A stretch of DNA of 64,000 nt from Niastella yeongjuensis. Lineage in GTDB: Bacteria; Bacteroidota; Bacteroidia; Chitinophagales; Chitinophagaceae. The notes beneath the pieces are model-generated. The model had not been told where the DNA came from. It ran no database searches and worked only from the letters and a program-made list of their open reading frames with translations. Numbering within the stretch: the stretch's first letter is position 1; each line of letters begins with the position of its first letter. Made by a program: the position numbers and the translations under genes. Location: assembly GCF_900110245.1 (NCBI RefSeq), contig NZ_FOCZ01000011.1, positions 124,001-188,000 of the forward strand, given 5' to 3'. Shown here piece after piece: positions 36,724 to 44,054 of the stretch.

Positions 36724-37464
36724 ATGAACAGGTTAAATAACAAAGTAGTATTGATTACCGGTGCTTCAAAAGGAATAGGCGCTGCCACTGCCCAACTGAT
36801 CGCTGCCGAAGGCGCCAAAGTGATCATCAATTATGCCGGTAGCCAGGCTGCTGCGGAGAAAACAGTACAGGAAATAAAAGATAAAGGTGGCGATGCTATT
36901 GCCGTTAAAGCCGATGTTAGCAAAGCAGCTGAGGTAACTGCCTTATTCGATACCGCTATTGCGCACTATGGCAAAATTGACGTGCTTATCAACAACGCCG
37001 GTGTAATGATCATGAAGTTGCTGAAAGATACCACTGATGAAGATTTCGACCGCCAGTTCAATACAAACGTACGCGGTACCTTCAACACCATGCGCGAAGC
37101 CGCTACCCGATTGGCCGACGGTGGTACTATTATCAATACTTCTTCCACTTTAACCCGCGCCATGGTGCCTACTTACGGAACCTACGTTGCTTCCAAAGGC
37201 GCCGTTGAACAATTGACCCGCGTATTTGCCAAAGAAATGGGTTCAAGAGGGATTACAGTGAACGCTGTATTGCCTGGCCCTACCAATACCGAATTATACA
37301 TGGAAGGTAAAAGCCCTGAGATGATCGCCCGTCAGGCTGCATTGAATGCCTTTAACCGGTTGGCTGAAGTAGGTGATATTGCTCCGGTGATCGTTTTCCT
37401 GGCCAGTGATGATGCCAAATGGATCAGCGGACAAACCATTGGTGTAAATGGCGCTATGGCTTAA
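36724..37464 (+). CDS. SDR family oxidoreductase
   Basis: A 246-residue classical short-chain dehydrogenase/reductase, starting at NRLNNKVVLITGASKGIGAA. The longer frame adds 11 residues of untypical leader from inside the promoter region. Visible motifs: TGASKGIG nucleotide loop, NNAG (near 90), Ser in INTSSTLTRA, and the catalytic Tyr-x3-Lys in GTYVASKGAVEQL (about 153-157). NAD(P)-dependent, cytoplasmic, substrate unknown. It is followed 24 bp later by a secreted NTF2-like gene, suggesting one transcript. Confidence 0.93.
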   Translation: MNRLNNKVVLITGASKGIGAATAQLIAAEGAKVIINYAGSQAAAEKTVQEIKDKGGDAIAVKADVSKAAEVTALFDTAIAHYGKIDVLINNAGVMIMKLLKDTTDEDFDRQFNTNVRGTFNTMREAATRLADGGTIINTSSTLTRAMVPTYGTYVASKGAVEQLTRVFAKEMGSRGITVNAVLPGPTNTELYMEGKSPEMIARQAALNAFNRLAEVGDIAPVIVFLASDDAKWISGQTIGVNGAMA

Positions 37465-37487
37465 TAACCCACCATAAACTTTCAACC

Positions 37488-37913
37488 ATGTACATCCCAA
37501 CAATTTTGATAGCCTTTGCTTTGCTCACAGGTTGTATGGGTGCCGAAGCACAAAAGGAAAAAATCAATAACCAATCAAAAAATATAAGTATGGATACCAG
37601 CAAATTGTCGAACCCAACAGTAAAAGCAGCCTTTGAAGCCTGGCAGGCAGGTGATTCAAAATTGTGGCTTTCTTTTTTCACCGCCGACGCCCAGTTGCTG
37701 GATGATGGCCATCCCCGGAATTTTCAAAACTTCTCTACAAAAGCCATTGGGCACGAACGGTTTACCAGTGTAGACATTGTAAAGGACAGCGGCCGTTCCA
37801 TCTTTGGTCACTTCCACAGCGACACCTGGGGCAATTTCAAAACCTATTTCAAATTTCACCTCGATGCCAATAGCAAAATATACAAACTGGAAATAGGTCA
37901 GGCTGAATATTAA
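37488..37913 (+). CDS. NTF2-like (SnoaL-type) lipoprotein
   Basis: A 141-residue protein. The start used here (YIPTILIAFALLTGCMGAEA) gives a lipoprotein leader with lipobox LLTGC; the longer frame begins inside the SDR gene and is unlikely. The mature part shows NTF2 features: VKAAFEAWQAGDSKLWLSFFTADAQLLDDGHP and a C-terminal sheet ending KIYKLEIGQ. Exported small-ligand binder or isomerase, role unknown. Second gene of the SDR group. Confidence 0.8.
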   Translation: MYIPTILIAFALLTGCMGAEAQKEKINNQSKNISMDTSKLSNPTVKAAFEAWQAGDSKLWLSFFTADAQLLDDGHPRNFQNFSTKAIGHERFTSVDIVKDSGRSIFGHFHSDTWGNFKTYFKFHLDANSKIYKLEIGQAEY

Positions 37914-37930
37914 TACCTAAAAATAATGCC

Positions 37931-38356
37931 ATGAGCAATAAAAGAGAACTGGATAATTTATCACCCGTAGAAAAAGTGCTTCATTTCTGGAACAATGTAT
38001 GGAGCCCACCGTACAACCTGGACCTGATTGACGAATTAATGGTAGAAGATTTCATTATTACCAATTCAGGCAAAGACATTATTGGCCGTGATAACTTTAA
38101 AGCCTGGGTGGCAGGTTTTTTAAAAACCGTCACCGACAGCAAACTGGAGAACCTGGAAATATTTGAAAGCAAGGATGGAACAAGAGTAGTATCGCGTTGG
38201 AAATTTACGGGTTATCATAACGGTATGTTCGGCATTACACCCAATGGAAAACCGATAGAACTAACCGGGACAGCTATCTGGGAGATCAGAGACAATAAGC
38301 TGGCGCATAACTGGGTAGAAAGAAGCGCCTTTGAAGTATACAAGCAGCTGATTTGA
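37931..38356 (+). CDS. SnoaL-like ester cyclase / NTF2 family protein
   Basis: A 141-residue protein of the SnoaL polyketide-cyclase-like family. The N-terminal VEKVLHFWNNVWSPPYNLDLI and DFIITNSGKDIIGRDNFKAW form the helix and first strands. RWKFTGYHNGMFGITPNGKPIELTGTAIWEI is the diagnostic strand pair around the His/Asp pocket. Cytoplasmic, substrate unknown. Third gene of the SDR transcript, 17 bp after the preceding stop and followed by a terminator. Confidence 0.85.
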   Translation: MSNKRELDNLSPVEKVLHFWNNVWSPPYNLDLIDELMVEDFIITNSGKDIIGRDNFKAWVAGFLKTVTDSKLENLEIFESKDGTRVVSRWKFTGYHNGMFGITPNGKPIELTGTAIWEIRDNKLAHNWVERSAFEVYKQLI

Positions 38357-38383
38357 CTCGAAATTCCGTTTAGTTCGCACAGG

Positions 38384-38413
38384 AGAGACTTATCATAGAT
38401 AAGGCTCTTTTTG
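38384..38413 (+). terminator. Terminator of the SDR operon
   Basis: AGAG.CTTATC, ATA, GATAAG.CTCT then TTTT, 27 bp after the SnoaL-like gene. Confidence 0.75.
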
Positions 38414-38428
38414 TGTTAAAATGCATTT

Positions 38429-38473
38429 GAAATAGAAAGGCCATCCGTTAACTGCGGATGGCCTTTCTATTTC
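38429..38473. terminator. Strong bidirectional hairpin
   Basis: Perfect 19-bp stem (GAAATAGAAAGGCCATCCG and its complement) with a 7-nt loop, 37 bp after the end of the TonB-receptor-like remnant on the minus strand. It is probably the terminator of that lost gene. Confidence 0.7.
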
Positions 38474-38510
38474 ATGTTACACAAAACCTTTAAATCGTAT
38501 ACTTCTTTCT

Positions 38511-38832
38511 CTATTGCTCCAGTTCTTTTTTACCCAATCCCAGTTCCTGTTCCATGAATCTTTCAACGGAGCCATATTTTGTGGCGGTAGTGGCCTTGGC
38601 GCCATTCAGCTCCATGCGGGTATATTCATTACGAACGCCAGCAACTATTTTCAATTTCTCAGTGGCGTCTATGCGTCAATTTGGTGTCATCCATCACTTC
38701 GGTGGCATTCTTTAACCCAAGGTCAAAATACAGCGCATCTCCGCCAACACCATCGGGTGAATCAAAGCCCCAATATCTTTTCCCGTCAATGGGTTTGTAC
38801 AGACCGCTGTAACGCCGATAATGCTTCTTTTA
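38511..38832 (-). pseudogene. Frameshifted C-terminal remnant resembling a TonB-dependent receptor
   Basis: The minus strand reads RYSGLYKPIDGKRYWGFDSP, then DGVGGDALYFDLGLKNATEV in one frame. After a shift near 38668 it continues as LKIVAGVRNEYTRMELNGAK and SVERFMEQELGLGKKELEQ to a TAG at 38511. The VAGVRxEYTxMELNG pattern is that of barrel strands in Bacteroidota TonB receptors, seen from memory. It overlaps the end of the AraC gene in another frame. The rest of the receptor is missing. Confidence 0.55.
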
Positions 38833-40006
38833 TACTCACCGAAACGCTGTCACCCGACTGTTTCAGGTATTCGGTAGGCGTAAAGCCGGTGGTCTTTTTG
38901 AAGTACTGGTTAAAGGCCGATTTGGAGTTGAAACCGGCTTCATAGGCAATTGACAGAATATTAGGGGTCACTTCCTGGCGGCGGCATTGATCGAGCAGGT
39001 TCAATACTTTCTGCATGCGGTAATCATTGATGAACTGATAAAACGACCGGTGCAGGTATTGATTCAACACTTCCGATAAATGATGCCGGGGCGTTTTCAT
39101 CAGCGACGCCAGTTTTTCGAGGGTGAGATCAGGATCACTATACACTTTCTTTTCTTCCATCAAAAGTGCCAGCCGTTCGGCGATCAGGGCTTGCTGGGTT
39201 TCCGACAAAACCGCCTTTCGCGTCATCGATACCGGTTGAACCGTCACTGATAAATTCTCTTTTTCCTGTACCAGCATAACCGGTTCGGGCATATCGGGTG
39301 GAACCGGTAATTCAACATCATCACCTGTTTCGTTATTGATCGCCTGCATAACCATCCGATACCGGATGATGAATACACTCATCAGCAGTAAATTAGAGTA
39401 GGCAACAATGCGAATAATAATATGCAGGTCGTGGGTATTGAGTAATTGAAATGGCTGAATAATATTGACAATTAACCAAAGAGCGGGCCCCACCAGGAAA
39501 CAGGTTGACATTCTGCGGATCAATTGTTGCTCACTTCGCCAAAACGCAGGCATGCGATAGCAAAGCATCAGCGTCATTACCGGGTAAATAATGCCGGAAG
39601 CCAGTATGAGATAACCGGTTATGTTATTATAATAAGCCAGTAAACTTTCGGCCTTTGCCGGATGGTAAATTATTTTTACCGCAATGGTGAAGAACACACA
39701 GGCTGCAGCCAGGGTAGGCAACAACAGGTAAAAATATCGCTGTGGGCGATAGCGATCGTTCAACACTTTATTGGTATACATCCACAACAAGGGGCCATAA
39801 GCCAGATCAATAAATGTATTGAACGCGTTCTGGATCATTGCATTTTCAGAAACTGCATAAATGATGAACTTGATGGTCAAATGCGAAAACAAACAGATCA
39901 ATAACCAGTTCAGCAGTGAGTCTGCAGGTTTTCTTTTTCTGTTGCCTATAAACAGCGACAGGGCGATCAAAGCCTGAAATGCGCCTAATGCAATGATGTA
40001 CTCCAT
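38786..40006 (-). CDS. Membrane-bound AraC family regulator
   Basis: A 406-residue protein: about seven N-terminal TM segments (FQALIALSLFIGN, LLNWLLICLFSHLTIKFII, YFYLLLPTLAAACVFFTIAV, YLILASGIIYPVMTLML and others) followed by a cytoplasmic AraC domain (~275-385) with LEKLASLMKTPRHHLSEVL and SIAYEAGFNSKSAFNQYFKKTTGFTPTEYL. This 7TM-HTH architecture senses membrane or periplasmic signals. The last ~9 residues (LQRSVQTH) are written in DNA that belongs to the TonB-receptor-like remnant, so the natural C-terminus may have been altered. Confidence 0.88.
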   Translation of the reverse strand: MEYIIALGAFQALIALSLFIGNRKRKPADSLLNWLLICLFSHLTIKFIIYAVSENAMIQNAFNTFIDLAYGPLLWMYTNKVLNDRYRPQRYFYLLLPTLAAACVFFTIAVKIIYHPAKAESLLAYYNNITGYLILASGIIYPVMTLMLCYRMPAFWRSEQQLIRRMSTCFLVGPALWLIVNIIQPFQLLNTHDLHIIIRIVAYSNLLLMSVFIIRYRMVMQAINNETGDDVELPVPPDMPEPVMLVQEKENLSVTVQPVSMTRKAVLSETQQALIAERLALLMEEKKVYSDPDLTLEKLASLMKTPRHHLSEVLNQYLHRSFYQFINDYRMQKVLNLLDQCRRQEVTPNILSIAYEAGFNSKSAFNQYFKKTTGFTPTEYLKQSGDSVSVSIKEALSALQRSVQTH

Positions 40007-40073
40007 GCTGGTAAAGGTACCGGCGCAATATTATCTTATAGTTAAGCACGTAATATTTCAAACACAGGCAAAA

Positions 40074-40104
40074 TAAAGGGGACCCGCTGCACCGGATCCC
40101 TTTC
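40074..40104 (-). terminator. Terminator of the small membrane-protein gene
   Basis: AAAGGG..CCG, loop, CGG.CCCTTT between two minus-strand genes. The T run is short. Confidence 0.5.
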
Positions 40105-40195
40105 GTCAGAAAGCGGTACACACCATGACATATGAAAAACAATGAGCGTACGGATTACTAATTATTTTTGCAGCGCCTCCGGTTTTTCATAGAAA

Positions 40196-40699
40196 CTAAT
40201 TTCCAACTCTCGCGTGCTCAATCTTTTCACGTATCTGATGCGCTTCCTTTTCAAAATCAGCTATCATATATACATTGTGCTCGAGGTGATCGTACAACTT
40301 AAGGAATCTGGCCCCCTCCACTTTTCTGAATTTGAGTTCTACACCAATCCTGGTAGTAATGTGCTCTTTTTTCTGTTCCTTCCCTTCTATTATAAATGGC
40401 TGCTTAATATTCACAACTATATTCCCGCTGACTGCATCGAGCTGAAAAACCTCAAATGAAAAAATGCCATTGTGCTCAACGATCAAAAGTTTGCCGCCTT
40501 TTTCATCGATGATCAGGGTTTGATGCACCAACTGTTTACGATAGTAATTGGTGATGCCGGTTTGCCGGGTGGCTTCTGTGATGTAAGTATTTATTCGTTT
40601 CTGCGCTTTCTTTATACGTCTTTTATTGGCGTTATTCAATATAATAACAACAACTATTATAGGTACTAATAGCAATAGTACAATCACTACGTCTGACAT
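40196..40699 (-). CDS. Hypothetical membrane-anchored protein
   Basis: A 167-residue protein: N-terminal TM helix (VVIVLLLLVPIIVVVIIL, residues 4-21), a basic juxtamembrane stretch (NKRRIKKAQKRINTYI), then a soluble beta-rich domain (TLIIDEKGGKLLIVEH, GIFSFEVFQLDAV) and a C-terminal helix (DFEKEAHQIREKIEHARV). No family recognised. The soluble part faces the cytoplasm by the positive-inside rule. Confidence 0.75.
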   Translation of the reverse strand: MSDVVIVLLLLVPIIVVVIILNNANKRRIKKAQKRINTYITEATRQTGITNYYRKQLVHQTLIIDEKGGKLLIVEHNGIFSFEVFQLDAVSGNIVVNIKQPFIIEGKEQKKEHITTRIGVELKFRKVEGARFLKLYDHLEHNVYMIADFEKEAHQIREKIEHARVGN

Positions 40700-40787
40700 A
40701 GTTAAATAAGTTTAGGTAATACAATGCCGTTAATGATCCTTCAGACCATTAACCTTTAGGGTGCTGTTCAAAAAAGTAAAACAGCGC

Positions 40788-41135
40788 TTACCAGAAGTAG
40801 TGATTGGGAAACAAGAGTAGCCGTATAAACGAAGATGAATGTGGTACTGAGAAAGCTTTGATGCGCTTGTGCAGATCGCCGGCATTATAATTACTCAGCC
40901 GTACCAAGGTAATAGAGCCATCGGAGTCGCGATGGTCCCTGATGGTAGACGCAACGCAGGTAAACTGAATAGCATGCGCTACTTCAGCAAAATGATCGGG
41001 TAAAAGATCATCTGCCAGTAATGAAGCACTTTTTTGGTGAGCTATATTATTTTCAGGCAACGGTGTACCTGCCTCAGCAGTAAAACACCTTACCAGTTGA
41101 ACAAATAATATCAATATCGTAAATAAATACCTCAC
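40788..41135 (-). CDS. Hypothetical exported small protein
   Basis: A 115-residue protein with a signal peptide (RYLFTILILFVQLVRCFTAEA) and no recognised domain. The mature part is unremarkable, with one potential amphipathic helix (DDLLPDHFAEVAHAIQF). It lies 88 bp ahead of the membrane-anchored gene on the same strand. Confidence 0.55.
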   Translation of the reverse strand: MRYLFTILILFVQLVRCFTAEAGTPLPENNIAHQKSASLLADDLLPDHFAEVAHAIQFTCVASTIRDHRDSDGSITLVRLSNYNAGDLHKRIKAFSVPHSSSFIRLLLFPNHYFW

Positions 41136-41478
41136 GCGACAAATGTAGCCTAATATATGCGCAAATACAAGCGAAAGGGTGTTTAATAAACAAGCCGATG
41201 TTTTAACGAAGCAATCACTATTTTTTTTGTATGTTTGATTAAATGACCGGAACTTATTTACATACTTATATTACTACCATCGTCAGGTACATTATACTTG
41301 ACATCAGTAATAGTGTGACCTGGTCATTCCCTGAGTTTGTTCCTTTTTGTCCGCACCTGTATTACTTCTCCACTTATAAAGACTTCAACAGGTTTGCCCA
41401 GGCCTGATTGTTCAGGGCTTGGGAACATCATTGATCAATAATTAATTATTTTCAGTAATTAACCTGTAAACTATTGTC
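41136..41478. other. Intergenic region with a weak small ORF
   Basis: 343 bp. It contains an exact -7 match TATGTTTG (41230-41237, plus) and, 6 bp later, a 54-codon frame (41243-41407) beginning TGTYLHTYITTIVRYIIL. The spacing would make that frame leaderless, so the promoter more likely serves the small membrane gene at 41479 or nothing. Confidence 0.3.
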
Positions 41479-41649
41479 ATGTGCCGGAAGCAACAATCTG
41501 TTTCTGCAGGAAGATCTATGGCCATTATTTTGATATTGGCAAGCGCCATTGCATGCGAGCAGGGATTTGTTGATAATTCAAAATGGTATTTATTGCTGTT
41601 AGTCACCGTACCCTTGTTGGTGGCCTGTTTTTTTCCTGTTCGGAAATAG
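41479..41649 (+). CDS. Small membrane protein (56 residues)
   Basis: A short gene read directly: CRKQQSVSAGRSMAIILILA, SAIACEQGFVDNSKWYLLLL, VTVPLLVACFFPVRK, stop. Two hydrophobic segments with a short loop containing NSKWYL give the look of the DUF2892/YgaP-type inner-membrane proteins, which show a similar turn before TM2. A hairpin terminator follows at 41661. Function unknown. The clean topology and following terminator argue that it is real. Confidence 0.55.
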   Translation: MCRKQQSVSAGRSMAIILILASAIACEQGFVDNSKWYLLLLVTVPLLVACFFPVRK

Positions 41650-41660
41650 CGCATACAAAT

Positions 41661-41705
41661 AAAAACGCACTCACTGGATTGATACAATGTGGGTGCGTTT
41701 TATTA
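41661..41705. terminator. Terminator between small membrane gene and antiporter
   Basis: AAAACGCAC and GTGCGTTTT form a 9-bp stem with T and A runs on both sides. It covers the first codons of the longest antiporter frame, which argues for the later start. Confidence 0.7.
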
Positions 41706-41728
41706 TTTTTATACCTAACACCCGACTC

Positions 41729-43342
41729 ATGCAGCACCTTTTTATCCAATATGTTTATCTCATCTTAATTATTCTGGCGCTGGTTATGGTTGCCAACCGG
41801 CTGCGACTGGCTTATCCCATCGTATTGGTTGTGGGCGGACTGGCATTCAGTTTTACGACTACTTTTTCGAACATCACCATAGACCCCGAACTGGTTTTCT
41901 TTATTTTTCTGCCACCCCTGCTGTTTGATTCTGCCTGGCAGGTGTCGTGGAAAGAATTCTGGAAATGGCGGCGGGTCATAACGAGTTTTGCCTTTCCCAT
42001 TGTAATTCTTACTTCCTCCGTAATAGCCATTGTTTCCTGGGCCTGTATACCCGGGTTTACGCTGGCATTGGGATTTTTACTGGGTGGTATTGTGTCCCCG
42101 CCCGATGCTATTTCAGCCAGCACTATTATGAGGCAGGTTAAAGCCCCCAAAGGATTGATGAGTATTGTTGAAGGCGAAAGCCTGCTCAATGACGCTTCTT
42201 CGCTTATTGTTTTCCGGTTTGCCATTGCGGCCGTGATCACCGGACAGTTTCATATGTCGGAAGCTGTTGGCAGCTTTTTCCTGGTAATCATAATGGGCAC
42301 GCTCATCGGACTGGCCATTGGTTTTATTTTCTTTGCCATTCACAAGTGGCTGCCCACTACACCCAGCATCGAGATCATTCTCACCCTGGTAGTGCCCTAT
42401 TGCATGTACTACACCGCAGAACATTATCATTTTTCAGGTGTACTATCTGTAGTAAGCGGCGGTTTGTTATTATCAGCTCACCGGCACCGCATGTTAAGTT
42501 ATCGCAGCCGTATTGAAGGCGTGAACGTATGGGCCAACCTGGTATTTGTATTGAACGGACTGGTGTTTATGCTGATTGGCTTACAATTGCCTTCTATCGT
42601 AAATCAGTTGGGTAATATCAGTTTGGGCAGCGCCATTGGGTACGGATTAACCATTTCCCTGGCCCTGATCATTTGCCGCATTCTTTGCACCCTGGGTGCA
42701 TCTGTGTTTACTGTATTTATGAGCCGGTATATTACAGTAGCTGATAACAGTCCGGGTTGGCGTAACCCGCTTATCATAGGCTGGGCCGGCATGCGCGGCG
42801 TGGTGTCGCTTGCAGCGGCCTTATCGGTTCCATTGCTTATGGACAACAACCAGGCCTTTCCCTATCGCAACCTCATCCTTTTCATAACGTTTATTGTAAT
42901 ATTGGTAACGCTGGTATTTCAGGGGCTTACACTTCCCTGGCTCATCAGGAAATTAAAACCCGTACCAGTTCGTAATACCATACCGGAAAATATTCAGGAA
43001 TTGAACATTCAAAAAAAGATTGCCAAATGTTCTATTGAATTCCTGGAAGAAAAAGCCCACGAAGGAAAGAATGTAAGCGAACACCTGAAGAACCTGCATG
43101 AGCGACTGAAGATCGATCTGAAATTATTGACCGAACAATTAAACTCATCGGCCAGTAATCCTGAAACAGGGCTCAGGAATTTTCAACTCATTTACCTGGA
43201 GTTGTTGGAAAAACAACGCGCTGCCCTGAACCAGGTAAATCACCTGCAGGAATACGATGAAGAACTGATCAGAAAGTATATGTCGCTCATTGATATGGAA
43301 GAATACAAGATCAGGGAAAAACTGGTTGCCGAGAAAAATTAA
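41729..43342 (+). CDS. Na+/H+ antiporter (CPA1 family)
   Basis: A 537-residue antiporter from the ATG chosen here (QHLFIQYVYLILIILAL); the longer frame starts inside a terminator hairpin. About 12 TM helices, with the CPA1 core GGIVSPPDAISASTIMRQV and VEGESLLNDASSLIVFRFAI carrying the ND ion-binding pair (Asn-Asp in LLND, near 157-158). GWAGMRGVVSLAAALSVPL is the conserved arginine loop. A cytoplasmic helical tail of ~110 residues (LNIQKKIAKCSIEFLEEKAH onward) follows. It exchanges Na+ for H+ in pH and salt balance. Confidence 0.93.
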   Translation: MQHLFIQYVYLILIILALVMVANRLRLAYPIVLVVGGLAFSFTTTFSNITIDPELVFFIFLPPLLFDSAWQVSWKEFWKWRRVITSFAFPIVILTSSVIAIVSWACIPGFTLALGFLLGGIVSPPDAISASTIMRQVKAPKGLMSIVEGESLLNDASSLIVFRFAIAAVITGQFHMSEAVGSFFLVIIMGTLIGLAIGFIFFAIHKWLPTTPSIEIILTLVVPYCMYYTAEHYHFSGVLSVVSGGLLLSAHRHRMLSYRSRIEGVNVWANLVFVLNGLVFMLIGLQLPSIVNQLGNISLGSAIGYGLTISLALIICRILCTLGASVFTVFMSRYITVADNSPGWRNPLIIGWAGMRGVVSLAAALSVPLLMDNNQAFPYRNLILFITFIVILVTLVFQGLTLPWLIRKLKPVPVRNTIPENIQELNIQKKIAKCSIEFLEEKAHEGKNVSEHLKNLHERLKIDLKLLTEQLNSSASNPETGLRNFQLIYLELLEKQRAALNQVNHLQEYDEELIRKYMSLIDMEEYKIREKLVAEKN

Positions 43343-43540
43343 TCAGGTTATTTTCTTACAGGCAAATCGTCTTTTAATAACGGTATTCAGGTAAGATCCC
43401 TTAGAGGTAGCTTTCTTCATCGCCTCATAAATGGCTGCGGGCACTTTTAAATAATCATATATTGCCCCGGAGGTGTAGGTGATCCGCAGGATAGCTGATT
43501 CGGGGAAATAATGCATATGGGCTACCACCGACGAAGGCAT
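43343..43540 (-). CDS. KTSC domain protein
   Basis: A 65-residue protein filling a single KTSC domain: a strand AILRITYTSGAIYDYLKVPA, helix AAIYEAMKKATSKGSYLNTVI, ending RFACKKI. The namesake motif is ATSKGSYLN. KTSC domains are small, found alone or with lysyl-tRNA-synthetase-like proteins, function unknown. It abuts the antiporter stop codon without overlap. Confidence 0.88.
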   Translation of the reverse strand: MPSSVVAHMHYFPESAILRITYTSGAIYDYLKVPAAIYEAMKKATSKGSYLNTVIKRRFACKKIT

Positions 43541-43560
43541 ACCCTACCTGCAAAAAAATT

Positions 43561-43671
43561 ATGCCTGCCCGCCTCAAAGAACAGGGCGATATCTTTAAGC
43601 CGGTGCTTGGCAAAGGCATTGATATGAAGAAAGCAATTGCCGCCCTGCAGCATCTCCTTGAGTCAGAATAG
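43561..43671 (+). pseudogene. Orphan C-terminal-like fragment (36 codons)
   Basis: A short frame reading PARLKEQGDIFKPVLGKGID then MKKAIAALQHLLESE and stop. The composition and helical end look like the C-terminus of a normal protein, but upstream the frame runs into the start of the KTSC gene on the other strand. No family recognised. It could be a short gene or a remnant. Confidence 0.3.
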
Positions 43672-43684
43672 TTACCCAGGTTAC

Positions 43685-43905
43685 ACTACACCGGGATTTT
43701 GCTTTTTATCCCGGGAAAATGATCTATTTTCCCGGGGTTTCACCCTATTTTCCCGGAGAAATCATATGTTTTCCCAGGATTTCACACCATTTTCCCGGGA
43801 AAAACATAGATTTTCCCGGGGTTTTACCCTGTTTTCCTGGGAAAACAGGGTAAAACCCCGGGATACGGACCAAAATCCTGGGAAAATCTTATGACATCCC
43901 AGGAT
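43685..43905. repeat. 42-bp tandem repeat array built on TTTTCCCGGGAAAA
   Basis: Period 42 bp: copies start at 43685 (degenerate), 43727, 43769 and 43811, each holding TTTTCCCGGGG-type palindromic blocks and a TTTCACCC or TTTTACCC spacer. The last copy is followed by its own inversion, giving a perfect 48-nt palindrome at 43815-43862 (23-bp arms, TG centre). Further half-sites (CCTGGGAAAA, TCCCAGGATTTCAC) run to ~43905. One frame through it reads as 14-residue repeats (FSRGFTLFSR), but codon use and context suggest a DNA element, not a protein. Confidence 0.85.
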
Positions 43906-44054
43906 TTCACGTCGCCCATGCTGCTTTCCTTGTCAACTCGTCAATCTGTTAACTGCTCAACCCTTCCCCATACCAGAATTTATACCTATTTGGAATAAAA
44001 ACGAACCTTCACATAATGAGGATAATATAGTTTTGAAATAAACAACGTACATAC
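43906..44054. other. Leader of the GH2 gene
   Basis: Contains a TGTCAACTCGTCAATCTG run of short TCAA repeats typical of Bacteroidota intergenic DNA. No exact promoter match seen. Confidence 0.35.

Noticed and set aside
41243-41407. 54-codon frame after a perfect -7 element
   Set aside because: The promoter spacing would leave no leader and the sequence has no recognisable character; kept only as a note in the intergenic entry.
43637-43894. 85-codon frame with 14-residue repeats across the 42-bp array
   Set aside because: It exists because the repeat period is a multiple of three. It lacks promoter context and is dominated by palindromic DNA repeats, so I treat it as non-coding.
43685-43905. 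Possible CRISPR array
   Set aside because: No unique spacers between constant repeats, units drift and are palindromic throughout, and no cas gene is nearby.
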